Shown here piece by piece: positions 28,179-37,263 of a stretch of DNA of 64,000 nt. Each line of letters begins with the position of its first letter. Position 1 is the first letter of the stretch. The position numbers and the translations under genes are program-made. The notes below the pieces were generated by a model. That model saw only the letters and a list, made by a program, of their open reading frames with translations, was not told the origin of the DNA and did not search any database. This DNA is from Candidatus Binatia bacterium (GTDB taxonomy: Bacteria > Desulfobacterota > Binatia > Bin18). Location: the NCBI GenBank assembly GCA_951812575.1, contig OX638322.1:1301925-1365924 (forward strand). The letters run 5' to 3'.

Positions 28179-28223
28179 TCCCACCACACTCCCCGTTGTC
28201 ATCAAAAAGGAATCTCCTCATAT

Positions 28224-30776
28224 ATGGAAGACTATCCTGACTCCCACCCCCTTCCCTCTGTCAATATCGAGCAGGAAATGAGGCAGTCCTATATGGACTA
28301 CGCCATGAGTGTGATTATTGGTCGCGCCCTGCCCGACGTCCGTGACGGATTGAAGCCTGTCCACCGGCGCGTCCTGTACGCCATGCACGACCTCGGGAAT
28401 GAATGGAATCGCCCCTATAAGAAATCTGCCCGTGTTGTGGGTGACGTGATCGGCAAATACCACCCGCACGGAGATTCCGCCGTCTATGACACGCTTGTCC
28501 GCATGGCGCAGGATTTTTCGTTGCGCTATCCGCTCATTGACGGCCAAGGAAACTTTGGTTCGGTTGACGGCGATCCTCCAGCTGCCATGCGGTATACCGA
28601 AGTCCGCATGACCCGAATCACTTCGGAAATGCTTGCCGACATTGACCGAGAGACGATCAATTTCATACCGAACTATGACGATACCAGCCACGAACCAGCC
28701 GTTCTCCCAAGTAAATTTCCGAACCTGCTGGTGAACGGCTCATCTGGCATTGCTGTGGGGATGTCAACCAATATCCCCCCTCACAACCTGGGCGAAGTGA
28801 TTGATGCCCTCCTGGCTCTGATCGAGAACATGGACCTCGGAAACATGGACCTCATGGAGTACATCCCCGGTCCAGACTTTCCTACTGGAGCGTATATCCA
28901 CGGACGCGCCGGAGTACGGAGTGCTTATGAAACCGGGCGGGGTATCGTTCTGATGCGAGCCCGGACATCCATAGAAGAAGATGAGAAGACCGGAAAAAGC
29001 CGCATCATTGCGCATGAGATCCCGTACCAGGTGAATAAGGCTCGTTTGATTGAGCGTATTGCCGACCTGGTGAATGAGAAGCGTATTACCGGGATCTCCG
29101 ACCTGCGTGACGAGTCCGACAGGGATGGCATGCGCATCGTTATCGAGTTGAAAAGAGATGTGGTCCCACACGTCGTTCTCAATCAGCTGTATAAAATGAC
29201 CCCTCTTCAGGATTCATTCGGGGTCATTCTTCTGGCTATCGTAGATGGCCGCCCTCGCCTCCTGACGCTCAAAGATACCCTCCTGCACTTTCTTGAACAT
29301 CGCCGGGAGGTTGTCCGACGCCGGACCGCTTTTGATCTTCAGAAAGCCAACGACCGCCTCCACTTGCTCGAAGGGCTCAAAATCGCGCTGGACAACCTGG
29401 ACCCTGTGCTCCACATCATTCGCCACGGGCAGAACCCAGCGAGCGTCCGGCAAGCCCTTATGGACCAGTTTGCGCTAACTGAGACGCAGGCACAGGCTAT
29501 TCTTGATATGCGCTTGCAGCGACTCACCCAGCTGGAACAGGGAAAAATTCTCTCCGAGCACAGTGAAACGCTCAGTGCTATTGCTTCCCTGCAAAGGATT
29601 CTGGCCAGTCCGGAGAAGATCGACGGTGTGATCAAAGAAGAGCTGAGCGGTCTGCAGAGCCAATTTTCTGACGAACGGCGGACAGAGATCCTGCCCGACA
29701 GCGCAGATCTCTCGGACGAAGATTTGATTGCTGAAGAAGATGTCGTGGTCACCATATCCCACGCCGGCTACATCAAGAGAAACCCATTGACCGAATACCG
29801 CTCTCAGCGTCGGGGAGGAAAAGGGGTTGTTGGTGCAACAACTCGAGAGGAAGACTTTGTTGAGCATCTTTTTATCTCTTCTACCCATGCCTTCCTGTTA
29901 TTTTTCTCCTCAATCGGCAAAGTGTACTGGGTGAAGGTCCATGAAATTCCTCAGGGCAGCCGCATGGCAAAGGGAAAAGCCATCGTCAATCTTCTGCCGC
30001 TGCAAGAAGGAGAGAAAATTTCAGCCTTTCTCCCTATCCGAGAATTCCAAGACGACGGTTTTATTGTCTTTGCAACCCGCAAGGGACAAGTCAAGAAAAC
30101 GAAACTGATGGCGTATGCCAATCCTCGACGCGGCGGAATCATCGCCATTACTCTTGGGGACGAAGACGAGGTTATCGGCGTCCAACTCACGGACGGTAAA
30201 CAAGAGATCCTCCTTTCGACGAGAAACGGAAAAGCGATTAGATTTGCAGAAGAAGAAGTCCGCGCAACGGGACGCGGCACATCTGGTGTGCGCGGGATTA
30301 CCCTGGAAGAAGAGGACGAGGTTGTCTCTCTTGAAATCCTCAATCAAGAAGCTACGCTTCTCACTGTGTCGTCCCAAGGGTATGGGAAGCGGAGCCGGAT
30401 AGAGGACTATCGGCTACAGGCGCGTGGGGGGAAAGGGATCAGTACGATGCGCACCACGGACAAGACCGGAGAGGTCTGTGGTGTTCGGCAGGTAAAAGAG
30501 GACGATGGCTTGATGCTCGTGACGGATAGCGGCAAGATAATACGGCTTCGGGTCGCTGAGTTGCGGGTGATTGGCAGGAATACCCAAGGCGTCAAACTCT
30601 TTAACGTTGGTGCGGATGGATACGTCTCCAGTATCGCGTTGGTCGCAGAAGAGGAAAGCGAGTCAAGGAAAGTCGAAAACACAGAAACGGTTCTCAATTC
30701 ACACAGTATGGAGGAGGAGCAGCATGAGCATTCAGGTCGGCCAAACAGCCCCGGATTTTACCCTCAAGACCAATAA
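28224..30776 (+). CDS. gyrA: DNA gyrase subunit A
   Basis: 850 residues. N-terminal breakage-reunion domain: [24 protein letters not shown], quinolone-determining region [17 protein letters not shown] (Ser and Asp positions are wild type), catalytic tyrosine in [11 protein letters not shown]-terminal beta-pinwheel with repeated blades and the GyrA box QRRGGKG. The last about 25 residues overlap the following peroxiredoxin gene by 53 bp in another frame, so the gyrA tail ([13 protein letters not shown]...) is shaped by that gene's RBS and start. Confidence 0.97.
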   Translation: MEDYPDSHPLPSVNIEQEMRQSYMDYAMSVIIGRALPDVRDGLKPVHRRVLYAMHDLGNEWNRPYKKSARVVGDVIGKYHPHGDSAVYDTLVRMAQDFSLRYPLIDGQGNFGSVDGDPPAAMRYTEVRMTRITSEMLADIDRETINFIPNYDDTSHEPAVLPSKFPNLLVNGSSGIAVGMSTNIPPHNLGEVIDALLALIENMDLGNMDLMEYIPGPDFPTGAYIHGRAGVRSAYETGRGIVLMRARTSIEEDEKTGKSRIIAHEIPYQVNKARLIERIADLVNEKRITGISDLRDESDRDGMRIVIELKRDVVPHVVLNQLYKMTPLQDSFGVILLAIVDGRPRLLTLKDTLLHFLEHRREVVRRRTAFDLQKANDRLHLLEGLKIALDNLDPVLHIIRHGQNPASVRQALMDQFALTETQAQAILDMRLQRLTQLEQGKILSEHSETLSAIASLQRILASPEKIDGVIKEELSGLQSQFSDERRTEILPDSADLSDEDLIAEEDVVVTISHAGYIKRNPLTEYRSQRRGGKGVVGATTREEDFVEHLFISSTHAFLLFFSSIGKVYWVKVHEIPQGSRMAKGKAIVNLLPLQEGEKISAFLPIREFQDDGFIVFATRKGQVKKTKLMAYANPRRGGIIAITLGDEDEVIGVQLTDGKQEILLSTRNGKAIRFAEEEVRATGRGTSGVRGITLEEEDEVVSLEILNQEATLLTVSSQGYGKRSRIEDYRLQARGGKGISTMRTTDKTGEVCGVRQVKEDDGLMLVTDSGKIIRLRVAELRVIGRNTQGVKLFNVGADGYVSSIALVAEEESESRKVENTETVLNSHSMEEEQHEHSGRPNSPGFYPQDQ

Positions 30777-31194
30777 GATGCAGGATTTTGCACTCGGCGA
30801 GGCAAAGGGGAAGAAGAATACCGTCATCCTTTTTGTTCCCTTTGCCTTTACCAGTGGTTGAACGAAGGAATTGTGCTCGGTTCGAGACAATATCAATACG
30901 TTGCAGAATGACGATACTCAGGTTGTGGCCATTAGCGTAGATAGCCCGTTCTCGCTTGACGCGTGGGCGGCGAAGGAAGGCTATGATTTTCCACTGCTGA
31001 GTGACTTTGGTAAAGAAGTTTCTCAAGCGTACGGGTCGTTCTATGAAGACCTGATCGGTTTCAAAGGCGTCTCCAAACGTTCGGCCTTTGTCGTGGATAA
31101 GAGCGGGACGGTCCGGTACGCCTGGATTACAGAGGACGCCAGCCAACTGCCCGACCTGGATCCTATACGGGACTGTTTACAGAATTGCGGATAA
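30724..31194 (+). CDS. Peroxiredoxin, probable selenoprotein (in-frame TGA = Sec46)
   Basis: 156 codons, AhpE/BCP-like thioredoxin-fold peroxidase: [86 protein letters not shown]. Codon 46 (TGA at 30859-30861) falls exactly where relatives have the peroxidatic cysteine (FTG-x-C-T-x-E-x-C). Reading continues in frame with full family conservation on both sides, so a stop makes no sense. A hairpin placed like a bacterial SECIS starts 10 bases after the TGA. RBS GGAGGAGGAGC precedes ATG 30724. It overlaps the gyrA 3' end. It requires selA/selB/selC elsewhere, which are not in this window. A read error of TGC/TGT is the main alternative. Confidence 0.87.
30872..30889 (+). promoter_or_regulatory. 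Candidate bacterial SECIS hairpin
   Basis: TGT-G-CTCG-GTT-CGAG-ACA: outer stem TGT/ACA, one bulged G, inner stem CTCG/CGAG, apical loop GTT (GGTTC if the last pair opens). The loop lies 18-21 nt after the TGA, inside the spacing known for bacterial SECIS elements, and has a G at its start as those elements require. Confidence 0.6.
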
Positions 31195-31235
31195 GACGGC
31201 CTATTCCGAGTACAGGAAGGCAGAGCTCTCTCAGC

Positions 31236-31292
31236 AAAGAGTAGACGTGTCCAGCCTCTATCTATTTGAATTGAAGGGCGCGTTTACTCTTT
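31236..31292 (-). repeat. Palindromic repeat copy B
   Basis: On the minus strand: AAAGAGTAAACGCGCCC...GGACACGTCTACTCTTT, with a slightly longer centre (57 bp). It lies between the peroxiredoxin and a convergent small membrane protein gene, and its left half provides the last codons of that gene (residues ERVNAPFNSNR). It may also act as a terminator for both genes. Confidence 0.85.
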
Positions 31293-31539
31293 CTCGCATT
31301 TTTTCTCCTTTTCCCCGTATTACGAGGAGAAGGAGTAGCGTGAGGGCCCATATGCCAAACAGCAGCCCACTCACGACCCAGGGGTAGAGTGGCCGGTTAT
31401 TTCTTTTGGCCATGAGGCCGCAGGCAATGCCGTCAAGGAAGTGAACAAAGAGCGTCGTCCCCACAAGAGCCGGAAAGCCAATGGTCTCGTCGAGGAAACG
31501 TAAGCCGGTGAAATATCCAAGAAAGACTTCGAAATCCAC
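31258..31539 (-). CDS. Small membrane protein of unknown function
   Basis: 93 residues, about three hydrophobic segments (FLDETIGFPALVGTTLFVHFLDGIACGLMA and PWVVSGLLFGIWALTLLLLLVI). No family recognised. GTG start at 31539 with AGGGAGA just upstream. The cytoplasmic tail ERVNAPFNSNR and the stop codon come from palindromic repeat copy B, so the original C-terminus has probably been replaced or extended by the repeat. Confidence 0.6.
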   Translation of the reverse strand: MDFEVFLGYFTGLRFLDETIGFPALVGTTLFVHFLDGIACGLMAKRNNRPLYPWVVSGLLFGIWALTLLLLLVIRGKGEKMRERVNAPFNSNR

Positions 31540-31607
31540 ACGATCTCCCTATTGCTGACACGGTTGTTTCTATCTAAATTCCCTGAGCGACATCTTCTCC
31601 TAGGGTT

Positions 31608-31946
31608 ATGGACGAAGAGAAAACTGTTTTCGAGAAGCTCTACGAGGCAAATAGAGAGAACTTTACAAACCTTGTAAAGGACCTCTTGGCACAGGGTTGT
31701 ATGCACGACGTTATGGAAAAGACGTTTCAGGACGCTACCCAAGCGAAAGAAGAAGTCGCTCGCAATATGGAGGTGATACTCTCCCTGCTGAATATACCCT
31801 CCAGGACAGACTACGAGCATTTGGTTGAAAAGGTTGAAGAAGTCCAAGGTAATCTGCTCAATATCAATATGAAACTTGACCGTTTCCTGGCGAAAAAAGA
31901 CAAGACGCACCGCCGTTCCACCGGCAAGAAAAAGAAGAAAAAATAG
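31608..31946 (+). CDS. Helical, possibly phasin-like small protein with Lys-rich tail
   Basis: 112 residues, predicted almost wholly helical: EKTVFEKLYEANRENFTNLVKDLLAQG, then HLVEKVEEVQGNLLNINMKLDRFLAKKDK (leucine/valine heptads) and a basic end RRSTGKKKKKK. The pattern resembles phasin/PhaR-type granule-associated or coiled-coil linker proteins, but no signature motif is present. It stands alone between a divergent membrane protein gene and palindromic repeat copy C. Confidence 0.6.
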   Translation: MDEEKTVFEKLYEANRENFTNLVKDLLAQGCMHDVMEKTFQDATQAKEEVARNMEVILSLLNIPSRTDYEHLVEKVEEVQGNLLNINMKLDRFLAKKDKTHRRSTGKKKKKK

Positions 31947-31956
31947 GAAAGGCTGC

Positions 31957-32011
31957 AAAGAGTGAACGTGTCCTCCAATACACAGGCAGATGCTGGACAC
32001 GTTTACTCTTT
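31957..32011 (+). repeat. Palindromic repeat copy C
   Basis: AAAGAGTGAACGTGTCC...GGACACGTTTACTCTTT, 55 bp, between the coiled-coil gene and radC. Nearly identical to the consensus; the central part is TCCAATACACAGGCAGATGC. Its hairpin ends in TTT, so it could stop transcription of the upstream gene. Confidence 0.9.
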
Positions 32012-32040
32012 AACCACCGCGTGGTGGTGAGTCCTCAGTC

Positions 32041-32733
32041 ATGGCGTCGCCCATCCGCACCTGGCCCGAATCTGACCGGCCGCGCGAGAAGCTTATCGAG
32101 CATGGGGCGGCAACCCTCTCCAATGCAGAGCTCCTAGCCATCCTCCTCCGTACCGGTGATGCAAGCTCAGGACAGAGCGCGCTTGACCACGGTCGGGCGC
32201 TTGTCTCCCGTTTTGATGACTCTTTCCGAAAACTGGAAGAGACGAGCACGGCCGAACTGTGTGAGGTCAAAGGCATCGGGCCGGCAAAGGCCGCGCAGAT
32301 CAAGGCTGCTCTGGAGATTGCGAAGCGCTTCTCACAAGAAGAAATTCGCCGGGGTGCATCTTTCGGCTCCAGTGCTGACGTCTTCAATCACTACCGCGAA
32401 CAACTCGGCAGCCTCAAAAAAGAAGAGTTTCACGTACTTCTCCTGGACGCCAAGAACCGAAAACTCAAAGACGTGCGTGTCTCGGAGGGGTCTTTGACCT
32501 CTTCCTTAGTCCACCCCCGTGAGGTGTTTCAGCCCATCATCCGCGAGTCAGCCGCGGCGGCGATCCTGGTACATAACCATCCCAGCGGCGACCCTATGCC
32601 GAGCCAGGAAGACCTTCAGATTACGCAACGGCTCAGGGAGGTCGGTGAGGTCATGGGCGTTCATATTCTGGACCACCTCATCATCGGCAAAGGCCGCTAT
32701 ATTAGTTTTGTCGATGACGGGTACTGGGATTAA
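32041..32733 (+). CDS. radC: RadC family protein (JAMM-type)
   Basis: 230 residues. N-terminal UPF0758 domain: RTWPESDRPREKLIEHGAATLSNAELLAILLRTG, helix-hairpin-helix VKGIGPAKAAQIKAALEIAKR; C-terminal MPN/JAB domain with metal motif ILVHNHPSGDPMPSQEDLQITQ. Despite its old name the role in repair is unproved. The TAA stop is the first base triplet of palindromic repeat copy D. Confidence 0.93.
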   Translation: MASPIRTWPESDRPREKLIEHGAATLSNAELLAILLRTGDASSGQSALDHGRALVSRFDDSFRKLEETSTAELCEVKGIGPAKAAQIKAALEIAKRFSQEEIRRGASFGSSADVFNHYREQLGSLKKEEFHVLLLDAKNRKLKDVRVSEGSLTSSLVHPREVFQPIIRESAAAAILVHNHPSGDPMPSQEDLQITQRLREVGEVMGVHILDHLIIGKGRYISFVDDGYWD

Positions 32734-32783
32734 AGAGTAAACGTGTCCAGCATCTGTTATTTATTGGAGGACACGTTTACTCT
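32732..32783 (-). repeat. Palindromic repeat copy D
   Basis: In minus orientation: AGAGTAAACGTGTCC...GGACACGTTTACTCTTT. It begins at the radC stop codon and ends 8 bp before the next start, filling the whole intergenic space. Inner core TCCAATAAATAACAGATGC matches copies C and E. Confidence 0.9.
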
Positions 32784-32791
32784 GTAGAGAC

Positions 32792-33637
32792 ATGGGACTC
32801 AACCGAGACCTGCTTGGCAAAGAGTACGACCCGCAGGCGTATGTCGTCAGCGCTGAGGCAACCACGGCTTACGCACGCGCGTATAATGAGGATAACGCCT
32901 GGTTTTTTGATGTAGACCGACCCGCAGGCATTCTTGCGCCACCGCTGTTCGGTGCGGTGGCAAGCTGGCTCTCGCTGATGATGGTCGTGACTGACACTGA
33001 GCTGAATGTCGATATCCTGCGTCTGGTTCACAGCCGGCAAGACATGCGCTTTTTCCAGCCGATTGTTCCGGGAGACATGATCAACAGTACGGCAAAAATT
33101 GTAGCTATTGAGGAGCAGCCTGGAGGGGAGTCTCTGGCCGTTGATCTTCGCTGTTGTAATCAGAACGGCGAGACCGCTCAGCACATCACCTTTACCGCTT
33201 TTATTCGAGGCCAGGAACGCCGTTCCCGGACGAGGGTGGCAACCGGTGAGACTCCCGCTAGGGAGCCCCTGCACCGGGTCTCCCAGACCATCGACGCGGA
33301 TCAAACATTCCGCTATGCGAACGCCTCAGGAGACCGCAACCCCATTCACATAGACGAAGACATCGCCAAGCTGGCAGGACTGCCGGGTATTATCGTCCAC
33401 GGCCTGTGCACCTTGGCGTTTGCATCCAAAGCCATTATTGACAGCGTGTGTGAAAAGGACCCCCGCCGTCTCAGGCGGCTCAGCGCCGGATTCGCCCGAC
33501 CGGTACTCCCCGGTCAGACGATTACCACGGCCATCTGGCCGGATACGAATCCAGGCTCCTATCGATATGAGACGCTCAACCCCAGCGGGCGAGCCGTCAT
33601 CAAGCCCGGCTATGCGGAGATTGGAGAGGTTTTGTAG
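32792..33637 (+). CDS. Two-domain MaoC-like hydratase (double hot-dog)
   Basis: 281 residues. N-terminal FAS1_DH-like hot-dog (VSAEATTAYARAYNEDNAWFF...PAGILAPPLFGAVASW) lacking catalytic residues, and a C-terminal MaoC hot-dog with YANASGDRNPIHIDEDIAKLAGLPGIIVHGLCTLAF holding the D-x4-H dyad. Architecture as in the (R)-specific enoyl-CoA hydratases and multifunctional HTD proteins. Likely hydrates an enoyl thioester; substrate unknown. The 3' end converges on ssb with a 13-bp gap. Confidence 0.88.
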   Translation: MGLNRDLLGKEYDPQAYVVSAEATTAYARAYNEDNAWFFDVDRPAGILAPPLFGAVASWLSLMMVVTDTELNVDILRLVHSRQDMRFFQPIVPGDMINSTAKIVAIEEQPGGESLAVDLRCCNQNGETAQHITFTAFIRGQERRSRTRVATGETPAREPLHRVSQTIDADQTFRYANASGDRNPIHIDEDIAKLAGLPGIIVHGLCTLAFASKAIIDSVCEKDPRRLRRLSAGFARPVLPGQTITTAIWPDTNPGSYRYETLNPSGRAVIKPGYAEIGEVL

Positions 33638-33650
33638 AAACCTGAGGCGG

Positions 33651-34088
33651 CTAGAACGGCACGTCATCATCCGGGGGAACTGAGCCCGCCCCAGCATCAT
33701 CAAAACCGCCGCTTGGTCCGTCATCAAACGACTGGCCCGAACGTGCTCCTCCGCCGTCACGGCTGCCCAGGAACGTCACTTGCTGAGCGTTGATCTCAGT
33801 AAAATAACGTTCTTTCCCCTCCCTATCCTCGAATTTGCGCGTCTGGATACGCCCTTCGATATAGACCTGACGACCTTTGGACAGATATTGACCGCACGTC
33901 TCGGCCTGCTTGCCCCAGACCACGATATTGTGCCACTCCGTGCGTTCCTGACGACCATTGTCCCGGTCCGTCCAGGTATCGGTCGTGGCCACAGAAAAGC
34001 GTGCCATGGCCTGTCCGCTCTGCGTGTAGCGCACCTCCGGGTCTTTTCCGAGATTTCCGACAATAATCGCTTTATTTACCGAAGCCAT
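33651..34088 (-). CDS. ssb: Single-stranded DNA-binding protein
   Basis: 145 residues. OB-fold: MASVNKAIIVGNLGKDPEVRYTQSGQAMARFSVATTDTWTD, WHNIVVWGKQAETCGQYLSKGRQVYIEGRIQTR; linker rich in Gly/Ser/Asp; acidic C-terminal tail SVPPDDDVPF used to recruit partners. ATG 34088 with GGGAGGAAATG upstream is chosen over an upstream start that would translate a short repeat (see 34101). Confidence 0.96.
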   Translation of the reverse strand: MASVNKAIIVGNLGKDPEVRYTQSGQAMARFSVATTDTWTDRDNGRQERTEWHNIVVWGKQAETCGQYLSKGRQVYIEGRIQTRKFEDREGKERYFTEINAQQVTFLGSRDGGGARSGQSFDDGPSGGFDDAGAGSVPPDDDVPF

Positions 34089-34100
34089 GGCATTTCCTCC

Positions 34101-34121
34101 CTGTCCTGAGCCTGTCGAAGG
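34101..34121 (-). repeat. Short dispersed repeat of the CTTCGACAGGCTCAGG type
   Basis: On the minus strand the ssb leader contains CCTTCGACAGGCTCAGGACA, a short sequence I recognise as widely dispersed in many environmental bacterial genomes. It lies 13 bp before the ssb start and would encode PSTGSGQG if an upstream start were used. Only one copy is seen in this window. Confidence 0.5.
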
Positions 34122-34240
34122 GTCTGACGGAAACCGTACCAACCTCGTCTTTTGAAGTCAATCTGATTGGTCAGAGGGGCATAGGGATTGTTGCTCTTCT
34201 CTGGCTCGCTTATATTCGTCTCCATCTGCGTGAGGAAATT

Positions 34241-36022
34241 ATGATGAAAAAATTCCCATATTTTAGAGGAGTCCATAGCGTCTGCCTGTGCTTAGTCGGA
34301 CAGCTCTGTCTTATCAGTCCCACATACGCCGCGGATTCCCCTGAATCGACGTCACACACTCCAGTCGTCTCAACCTCCCGGCACGGTATGGTCGCTGCCG
34401 CGAACGTGCCGGCGAGCGAAGCCGGCGCCGCCATGCTCCGCCGGGGAGGCAATGCGGTTGATGCGGCGGTTGCCACATCCTTTGCCATCAGCGTGCTCAG
34501 GCCACAGTCAACCGGGATAGGCGGCGGCGGTTTTCTGCTGCTCTATCTGGCGGAGGAACGCAAAACGCTGGCTACTGATTTCCGCGAACGAGCGCCTATC
34601 AAAGCCAGCCGAGACATGTTTGTCCGGGACGGAGAAGCCGTCCCCTCCCTGAGCCGCACCGGACCGTTGGCCGTCGCCGTGCCCGGCATCGTTGCCGGAC
34701 TGGTGGAGGTCCAGCAACGATACGGTAGTTTATCGCTCGCAGAGGTCATGCAACCCGCTATTCGTCTGGCGGACGAGGGATTTCCGGTCTACCCGCATCT
34801 GGCCCGGGCTATCGCCTACCGAGCCGAGGTCTTAGGGGAATCCGACGCAACCCGGGCAGTGTATTACCGGAACGATCAACCGCTCAGGCAAGATGACCTC
34901 TTTGTCCAAAAAGACTTGGCCAACACCCTGCGCGCCATAGCCAAGGACGGTAAAGACGCCTTTTACACCGGCCGGGTGGCTGAGGCAATTGTCGCGGAAA
35001 TGCAGCGAATAGGCGGCCTGCTGACCCAGGATGATTTGGATCAGTATAGCGTGATTGACCGCGCGCCGGTGACAGGTAGTTTTCAGGGAACGCGTATCCA
35101 CTCCATGCCGCCGCCAAGTTCCGGTGGCGTCCTGTTGGTCCAGATGTTGAATGTCTTGTCAGGATTTCCTTTGCAAAAGCTCGGCTTCCAAACTCCCGGC
35201 GCCACACATATCCTGACAGAAACCCTGCGCAGAGCCTTTCGCGACCGAGCCCGCTACTTGGGCGATACGGATTTTGTGACCGTTCCTGTGGAGCGCCTCA
35301 TCTCTCCCGCCTATGCACAAGACCTACGGGCAGAGATAGATGTCTCCAAAGCCACGCCCAGTCAGGGCATTCCGCAAACGCCAACAGGGCGGATAGAGTC
35401 GACGAGCACCACCCATCTGTCCGTCATCGACAAAGACGGCAATGCCGTAGCCACCACCCAGACGGTGAATCTGTATTTCGGCAGCGGGGTCATGGTTCCC
35501 GGAACCGGTATCATGCTCAACGACGAGATGGACGACTTTAATGCCCAGCCCGATCATCCCAACGCCTTTGGTCTGGTCGGTAATACGGACGCGAATGCTA
35601 TTGCCCCCCGGAAAACGCCGCTGAGCAGCATGAGTCCAACCATTGTGACCCGGGACGGAAAAGTCGAACTCGTGATCGGCGGACCCGGTGGCTCACGCAT
35701 TATCAGCTCAGTCCTGCAAGTCATGCTCAACGTTCTCGCCTACCGGATGTCTTTGCCGGATGCCATGTTCGCCACGCGTATTCATCATCAGTGGTATCCG
35801 GACCGGCTGAATCTGGAAGTCCAAACGGGGAGTGAATCAAACGGGCTCGTCGAACCGCTTCAGGCTCTGGGCCATAATGTGAAGGTCGTGGAATGGGGTC
35901 CCGGCAAACGTTCCCGTTTTGGCAACATCCAGGCGATTCAGGTTGACCAGGAGTCCGGCCTGATGACCGGGGTCTCCGACCCTCGTGGAGAAGGACAACC
36001 GCGCGGCCTGGACGCCGGGTAG
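34241..36022 (+). CDS. ggt: Gamma-glutamyltranspeptidase
   Basis: 593 residues; self-processing periplasmic Ntn-hydrolase. Signal peptide to about residue 31 (CLISPTYA-A). Large-subunit motif MVAAANVPASEAGAAMLRRGGNAVDAAVAT and STGIGGGGFLLLY. Small subunit begins at the nucleophile Thr390 in TSTTHLSVIDKDGNAV, at the position equivalent to E. coli Thr391; PRKTPLSSMSPTIV and VIGGPGGSRIISS follow. RBS GAGG lies before tandem ATGs at 34241 and 34244. It cleaves glutathione and gamma-glutamyl amides. Divergent from ssb; monocistronic or with the downstream acyl-CoA dehydrogenase. Confidence 0.94.
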   Translation: MMKKFPYFRGVHSVCLCLVGQLCLISPTYAADSPESTSHTPVVSTSRHGMVAAANVPASEAGAAMLRRGGNAVDAAVATSFAISVLRPQSTGIGGGGFLLLYLAEERKTLATDFRERAPIKASRDMFVRDGEAVPSLSRTGPLAVAVPGIVAGLVEVQQRYGSLSLAEVMQPAIRLADEGFPVYPHLARAIAYRAEVLGESDATRAVYYRNDQPLRQDDLFVQKDLANTLRAIAKDGKDAFYTGRVAEAIVAEMQRIGGLLTQDDLDQYSVIDRAPVTGSFQGTRIHSMPPPSSGGVLLVQMLNVLSGFPLQKLGFQTPGATHILTETLRRAFRDRARYLGDTDFVTVPVERLISPAYAQDLRAEIDVSKATPSQGIPQTPTGRIESTSTTHLSVIDKDGNAVATTQTVNLYFGSGVMVPGTGIMLNDEMDDFNAQPDHPNAFGLVGNTDANAIAPRKTPLSSMSPTIVTRDGKVELVIGGPGGSRIISSVLQVMLNVLAYRMSLPDAMFATRIHHQWYPDRLNLEVQTGSESNGLVEPLQALGHNVKVVEWGPGKRSRFGNIQAIQVDQESGLMTGVSDPRGEGQPRGLDAG

Positions 36023-36069
36023 CGGAAGGGGCTAGGATCAAGCCAGTTTCTTTGCGAAGGGAGTCTGCC

Positions 36070-37251
36070 GTGGCGGATTTAATAGACACCGATTTCTATC
36101 AGATTGAAGAATTGCTGAGTGAAGAAGAACGCTTGGTACGCGATGTGGCGCGCCGTTTCGTGGATGAGGAGTTCCTGCCCAGGGTGCAGCAGTGTTTCCG
36201 CGAAGGCTCTTTTCCCATGGAGCTCGTTCCTCGACTGGCTGAGCTAGGCTTTCTGGGGGTGACCGTGCCAACCGAGTACGGCGGTGCTGGTATGAGCAGC
36301 GTTGTCTACGGCCTGATCAGCCAGGAGCTTGAGCGCGGGGATAGTGGGCTGCGCTCATTCGCCAGCGTACAATCGTCCTTGGTGATGTATCCGATTCTGA
36401 CGTTTGGCTCGGAGGAGCAAAAGAAGTTCTGGCTGCCCCGTCTGGCGCGGGCCGAGGCCATTGGGTGCTTTGGCCTGACCGAACCGGACTTTGGCTCGAA
36501 TCCGGGTGGGATGATAACCCGCGCGCGGCGGGAAAACGGGGGCTACCTGCTCAACGGCACCAAGCGCTGGATCACCAATGGCTCAATCTCCGACGTGGCT
36601 GTGGTGTGGGCCAAGCTCGAAGAGGATGGCACGGATGTGATTCGGGGCTTCTTGGTTGAAAAAGAACGCGCAGGCTTCACCCGGCAAAACATTGAGGGAA
36701 AATTCAGTTTTCGGGCGTCTGTGACTTCGGAGTTGATTTTTGAGGATTGCTGGATTCCTGAAGACAATCTGCTGCCGAAGTCCGGTGGTCTCAAATCCCC
36801 GCTTATGTGCCTGACCCAGGCACGTTACGGGATTTCCTGGGGCGCGACCGGGGCGGCCATAGCGTGCTATGAGTGCGCGGTCGATTACGCCCAAAACCGC
36901 AAGATGTTCTCGCGACCGATCGGCGGCTATCAGCTCGTGCAGGCCAAACTCGTGACTATGCTGACCGAGATCACGAAAGCGCAGCTTCTCGCATATCGAC
37001 TGGGCCGGCTCAAAGACGCGGGCAAGATGCGGCCGGACCAGGTCAGCATGGCCAAGATGAATAATGTTTCGACCGCGTTGCACACTACGCGACTCGCTCG
37101 GGACATTCTCGGCGGGAACGGCATCACGGATGAGTATCCGATTATTCGCCACCTCCTCAACCTCGAGACGGTCAATACCTACGAAGGCACCGAGGATATC
37201 CACCGCCTGACGCTTGGTCGCTATATTACCGGGTTGAGTGCGTTTGAGTGA
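36070..37251 (+). CDS. gcdH: Glutaryl-CoA dehydrogenase-like acyl-CoA dehydrogenase
   Basis: 393 residues. Start GTG 36070 (MADLIDTDFYQIEELL) has AAGGGAG at 6 bp. Acyl-CoA dehydrogenase blocks: LGVTVPTEYGGAGMSS, LRSFASVQSSLVMYPI (characteristic of glutaryl-CoA dehydrogenase), CFGLTEPDFGSNPGGM, GTKRWITNGSISDVAVVW, and catalytic glutamate in ETVNTYEGTEDIHRLTLGR. The SVQSSLVM motif and end suggest oxidative decarboxylation of glutaryl-CoA to crotonyl-CoA, in lysine/aromatic degradation. A general acyl-CoA dehydrogenase is the alternative. Confidence 0.9.
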   Translation: MADLIDTDFYQIEELLSEEERLVRDVARRFVDEEFLPRVQQCFREGSFPMELVPRLAELGFLGVTVPTEYGGAGMSSVVYGLISQELERGDSGLRSFASVQSSLVMYPILTFGSEEQKKFWLPRLARAEAIGCFGLTEPDFGSNPGGMITRARRENGGYLLNGTKRWITNGSISDVAVVWAKLEEDGTDVIRGFLVEKERAGFTRQNIEGKFSFRASVTSELIFEDCWIPEDNLLPKSGGLKSPLMCLTQARYGISWGATGAAIACYECAVDYAQNRKMFSRPIGGYQLVQAKLVTMLTEITKAQLLAYRLGRLKDAGKMRPDQVSMAKMNNVSTALHTTRLARDILGGNGITDEYPIIRHLLNLETVNTYEGTEDIHRLTLGRYITGLSAFE

Positions 37252-37263
37252 ACGTCTTAGCCT

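Noticed and set aside
28480..28530. Quinolone-resistance change in gyrA
   Set aside because: The motif is [11 protein letters not shown] with Ser and Asp at the two key positions, so it is the sensitive form.
30859..30861. Peroxiredoxin as a pseudogene truncated by TGA
   Set aside because: Conservation is complete on both sides, the codon sits at the catalytic Cys position and a SECIS-like hairpin follows; Sec is the simpler reading.
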